64,000 nucleotides of DNA from Allacma fusca (taxonomy: Eukaryota > Arthropoda > Collembola > Symphypleona > Sminthuridae). Shown here one piece after another: positions 59,542 to 64,000 of this stretch. The notes under the pieces are model-generated. The model was not told where the DNA came from and made no database searches. It saw only the letters and a list, made by a program, of their open reading frames with translations. A program made the translations under genes and the position numbers. The first letter of the stretch is position 1; each line of letters begins with the position of its first letter. The stretch covers positions 46,851,632-46,915,631 of the forward strand of contig OX359246.1 of NCBI GenBank assembly GCA_947179485.1, in the 5' to 3' direction.

Positions 59542-62017
59542 GTTGAAATCCAGTAATGCAGTGAATGTTATACCACAAAGGTATTGTGTGTTACTGGGTG
59601 AAAACTTTTATTTTTTTCCAGGAAATAAATGGGCAATTATTTATGAATGGAATTGCATAGTTGAAGGCCTTTGCATAATTTGCACCATACGGGTATCTTA
59701 TATATGTATGTATAAATGTATAACATTTAGTGGTTTAATTACTTGATGTCCATTAACTTCATTGGATGATAAATATCAATCGGTGGACTCAACAACACAA
59801 CGTCAATCCCAATGTACAATGTACGCAATACGATAATAACCAAATAGTCAAATAAACTGACAATAAGGATCAATTCATTTTCACAGGGAGTGGAACTTGA
59901 ATTTAATGAATAAAGTAGCCAATAATTAATATCCGTTGAATGCTAATATTATTAATTAGAACTATCTCTCTTTTTTCACGCACTTTGATGTAGTTATTAC
60001 TTTGAGACCTCCACGTTCTTGTGACTTACATTTTTGCAGTTACTTGTTAAAAAAATGGTTCACACAATGTTACTTGGTCAATTTCGGTTTTCACTTGTCG
60101 TCATTCAGACATATTACTTGTTTGATTGGTCCGCATTTTTCTGTACTATATCTATTCATGACTAAATGCTGGAAAAAATGGGTATTGCGGATATGGATCG
60201 ATCTTACAAATTGTTTCTAAATTGGCTAATCAAGTATAATAAAATAATAATATAAAAACTAAGAAGAGAGTTATAATTATGTACAACGATCAGTATTTTT
60301 TCAATGAAATGCAAATGCAATAATGGTCATGCTGTCACATAATTCTGAAGGATTCACCTGTAGTTTCGGGCAATTGTCAATTTTAATAATCATCTATTAT
60401 AATTCATCTGTATGAATAATTGATTCATCCTGGCAGTAATTAAGTAACCAATTGCCAACATTTCAACACTTTAATTGTTCCAGTAGAAACGAGTACGTAT
60501 ACTGTAGTTTGAGTAAACACTATTATGGGAATGGGAAAGGGAAAGGACCCAGCGGGTAGCACGTTTTACTTCAAAACGCTTTGGAACTCCTTTTAAGGCG
60601 AAAACACTTCTATAAATACTATACATATAGATATAATATAATTACATTGATAATTACTTATATTGGATGTCAGCAATGTTTGTATGCATTGAAGGGGAAA
60701 ATATAAAGGAAAACACAAAATATGGAATGTAGCTTACAATAGAGGCTCTGATTTGTACATTATTCTGTGAGTTCAATTCAATTTATTTTAATAAGGACTT
60801 AAGTTAATTGTGCATGTGACGAATTTATTAAACAATTAAGAAATTATATCTAAATTGGAAAAATAATTCCTGTATGTTCTCATACCCAGTTAATTTGGAG
60901 GTCCGCGTAGCATACTGTAAATAATCTGTTGTTTAGTTCTCGGGGATAAATACTCCGGGCTCTTTTATTAACTACGATTAAGAATATCTATCCATCATGA
61001 CCGTCATCAGAAAGTTATTTACAATTTTTGAGATACTGTACAAATAGAGTCAGAACCCGAATTCAGTACGCAGGTATACGTTCCTATAAAAGTTTTAACG
61101 GGCCTTAAATTTGTAAATGTGGAATCAATGTAACAAATTAAATAGATAAAAAAAATTAGTTGTTAGTAGTACACTGTGTGTAATCAGAAATACCGTATAA
61201 ACATTCTTAGAGGTTAAATACAATGTATGTATGTTATGGATGACTTAAGTAATTAAGTATTCCCTTTATGTCAAACGATCTTATCCGTGCGGATTATGTT
61301 TTCCTTCGGTATTTCTCTTGTAAAAATTTGATCTTGAATTCATGCAAAGTGTCATGTTCGTGCAGTAAAATTTTGTCATCTGACAGTGCACCTGGCTTCC
61401 TCAAAATTGTTATTGGGATAGGTAAAAAGTTACTACAGAAAGAATAAGTTCTAACGAAAGAACTGCACGACATAGGAGAAATTGAGTTTCCAAACAAATG
61501 AAAACACGGTTGAGGTTATGTACGTCTCGAGTGCCTTATTTGCGAAAACAACAAATGGAAACTCGTTTGACGAGGCTAAAAAAAATAAAATTGCTATAAT
61601 ACTTAAGTTCCATTTTCCATTCAAAATATGTTTTGTTGTTCAAAATATTTTTCACACCTCCTAATATGTATACATATGTAATTATCATATTCTATGAAAG
61701 AACCGTGTCAAAAATTTGGAAATGATAGCTAGTTTTACCGGAAGGTGTATTTTTTAAATTTCGACGTAGTCACGTTTCTGTAGTCACTGACTCCTTTGAT
61801 CACTATAATTTAAATCTTATTTCCGCTTCAGTCTATTTGATGCTAATTCTAGTAATTTTCCTTCTAGTTGTACAAAAGTAAATAAAAGACTGAAAAAATA
61901 AAAAATCCAGCGTCGTAGGCTTCTGTCCACCATTCTAACATCGACAATCAGAACCGCAGAAGCTGGAAATATTTCTCCTTCAGTTATTTTTTTATTTGAC
62001 TTCATCCTATTCCAAAA
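59542..62017. other. intergenic, no gene seen
   Basis: Between the divergent starts of the second chemoreceptor-like gene and the odorant-binding-protein-like gene. AT-rich with short open frames; no recognised repeats or coding exons. Confidence 0.5.
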
Positions 62018-63102
62018 ATGAATTTGACACTTTGGTCAGTTGGAGTTTGTTTGGGAACTATTTTGGTGCTTCTGGTAAGTAAATCAGAAAGAAATTTAAT
62101 GAGGCTTCCAAAGCTGCTTTACAATTAATTTTAATTTGTTTTACAAAAGCAATCTGTTAAATCTGACGACAAGAAAGAGGAAGAAGTTCACTGCAAGGAG
62201 TTGATTGTGGAGAATGTAAAGAAAGCTATGAAAGAAGTTGCTAAATGTACCAAATCGTTGGGACTTAAGACGAAGGAACAGAAGAAGGAAAGGGCTGCTG
62301 TAAGTTTTCTGTTTAATTAAATCTGAAAATCTAGGGGCTATTTTTAATTTTACAATAAATAAAATGTTTGGGGTATTGTAAATATTTGACCTTTATTATT
62401 TTTGAAATTTCATGTGGAACCTTCAGTGTATAATGAAATGTGTAGCTATTAACATTGGTTTGGTAAGATTTTATAAAATTTGCAATGCACAGTGCACTTC
62501 CCCTACAGGAGCACCCGTAAAAGGGCTCTTTTAGTGGGGTCTCACATGGCGACACTACTTATAAAAAATATAATAATAATTATGGGTGTAGGTAAACTGA
62601 GTTCAAACCTTCCCTACAGGTTAAGTAGCAATAGTGCTAATGTACATGTGGTAATTTTTGAAAACTGTAGTTAAGTCCAAAAGGCGAAATTGATGAGAAG
62701 TTAGTCATCATGTTTGTAGATGACAATGTGCCCTTGAAGTACCACGATCATGCTTACGAAGTCATGGCCGATTGCATGCATCACACAGGTAATTGTTGTT
62801 CACTTTATTAATTGTGTCTACGCAAAACGAGGCTTTAGTGTTATTGATATTTCGAAAGGCACATTATCTTACATAATCAAAAACTTAATATTTCTTCAGG
62901 GAGTCTGGATCCAAATGAAGTAAACTGCAAGAGTTATGACCCCGTTTTTAAATGTGTTACTGATTCTGCTACCAAATTTGCAAAGGTAGAATTGCTTTTG
63001 CAGCTCTTATTAGATTTTGAACTTGTCAATATATTTAAATAATTATTACACGTTACCTGTACCTTTTTCTATTATTTATAGTTGTGCTCCGAAGGTTCCT
63101 GA
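62018..63102 (+). CDS. six-cysteine odorant-binding-protein-like secreted protein
   Basis: Exons 62018-62074, 62150-62299, 62671-62788, 62900-62985 and 63082-63102 splice in phase (432 nt, 143 residues). Residues 1-19 (MNLTLWSVGVCLGTILVLL) form a signal peptide. The mature part is helical and lysine-rich with six cysteines: VHC, AKC, ADC, NC, KC and LC. The last pairs include C-KSYDPVFK-C, eight residues apart, the C5-x8-C6 spacing of PBP/GOBP-type odorant-binding proteins. The classical C2-x3-C3 pair is not present, and C1-C2 is 18 residues, so this is either an atypical OBP or another small ligand-binding protein. Its short exons and length match OBPs. It would be exported, perhaps into sensory lymph. 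Ligand unknown. Confidence 0.65.
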
Positions 63103-64000
63103 AAATCTGTCCATCACGGAGTCCAAGTTTAAAATTTTATCAAATATATCTTTGGTAAACAGAAAATTGACAAAAAATAAAGTTGTGAATAAAAATTACG
63201 CCGTTACTATGTGTGGAACCAGACTGACAATATTTAATTATAATAATTATTAGATTAAGCACGTTACCTTTTCGGAAATTTCCCTTTCGTAGGAAATAAA
63301 TTGAAGTTTGGATTAAATCTTACAATGTTATGATTATTAGATGTGTGTAGATGATGAAAAGAAAAACTAAGTACCAACCATAAATTTCCTATTTTCAGGG
63401 AAATTACAACATTGCTAACAGTAATATTTGGAATTTTAGCTGGTAAAGAAAATACACTACTAATTTTGGAAAATTTTGTCAACAGGTTATAATCACTCAT
63501 TTATACTAACCATATAATTATTATAAAAAAGTTAACTCAAAGTTTTGCTGTTTCTTCCCTGTATATTTATAATTACACCAAAAACTACAAAGCTGACTTG
63601 TCACTTTTACGCCGCAAGGTTTGGGGTAATGGGATAATCTGTTCAGGCATCAAGTGTTTCAAGTGTTTTTAAACATATTTTGATTGAAAATTCACCTTTT
63701 TTCATTCATTGAGATTGGGGGAGAAGTAAAATGATCTAGATGAGTTTTCGTTTAGGGCAAATTGAGTTAGTTGCATGAGAACATCAAACTTTTCAACGTG
63801 CGTACTTACTCACTTAGTGCATTTTACATTGAGGTTTTAGTTTTCGTAAGAAACTGGCGAGTTTTTGATATAATCATGCGTGAAAGTTTTTGACAATTTT
63901 GAAATGGAGAATTTTTCAATTTTTCTGGTACAACAATTTTGCTTAAATTCTATCCAATTATTTTTTAATCCTCCACGTGCTTCTCTTAATATCTTCTTTT
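63103..64000. other. 3' flank, no gene seen
   Basis: AT-rich sequence after the odorant-binding-protein-like stop codon. Nothing else was recognised to the window end. Confidence 0.5.

Noticed and set aside
1..64000. tRNA or rRNA genes
   Set aside because: No cloverleaf with A and B boxes or conserved rRNA core was noticed on either strand by eye; a covariance-model scan would be decisive.

Overview
The window looks like AT-rich nuclear DNA of an arthropod, probably a hexapod. It has multi-exon genes with canonical GT/AG introns, single-exon and intron-bearing copies of animal families (SLC18B1-like transporters, a CYP2-clan-like P450, NDUFA13, a small heat shock protein, seven-transmembrane chemoreceptor-like proteins) and dense transposon debris. 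A springtail (Collembola) would fit the gene mix, but that is inference only. No prokaryotic or organellar features were seen.

Layout. (1) 1-1.2 kb: a low-complexity hAT-like non-autonomous element. (2) 1.9-34 kb: a tandemly duplicated, minus-strand detoxification/transport cluster. It holds one intact SLC18B1-like transporter (gene A, 1975-4715), a degenerate copy of it (8.69-9.99 kb), then two copies of a larger unit carrying a second transporter type (gene B 12324-15041; gene C 24308-27023) followed by a P450. The P450 of the first unit (17190-19801) is broken by two insertions and 5' truncation; that of the second unit (31541-33890) is intact, with five exons and 483 codons. (3) 34-41 kb: three more hAT-like elements around a two-exon chemoreceptor-like gene (36435-38152). 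(4) 41.4-47.1 kb: a two-gene CACTA/EnSpm-like DNA transposon with a broken transposase and a DUF4806-type accessory gene; a hAT deletion derivative is nested in it. (5) 47-64 kb: single-copy-looking genes: a PHD-finger protein with a duplicated internal motif (+), NDUFA13 (-), a mitochondrial-type small heat shock protein (-), a second chemoreceptor-like gene (-) and a six-cysteine odorant-binding-protein-like secreted protein (+).

The most unusual signal is a recurrent class of element. Seven clear cases, plus one nested tentative case and one conventional hAT MITE, have short terminal inverted repeats and 8-bp target-site duplications. In most, nearly all internal sequence is a degenerate short-period repeat of the motif lying beside the terminal repeat. 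Each element uses a different motif, yet the architecture is the same. One of them (46062-47011) still carries a scrap of a hAT transposase dimerisation domain, which ties the group to the hAT superfamily.

The exon coordinates given were worked out by hand from splice signals and phase; complete models were checked for a total length divisible by three.
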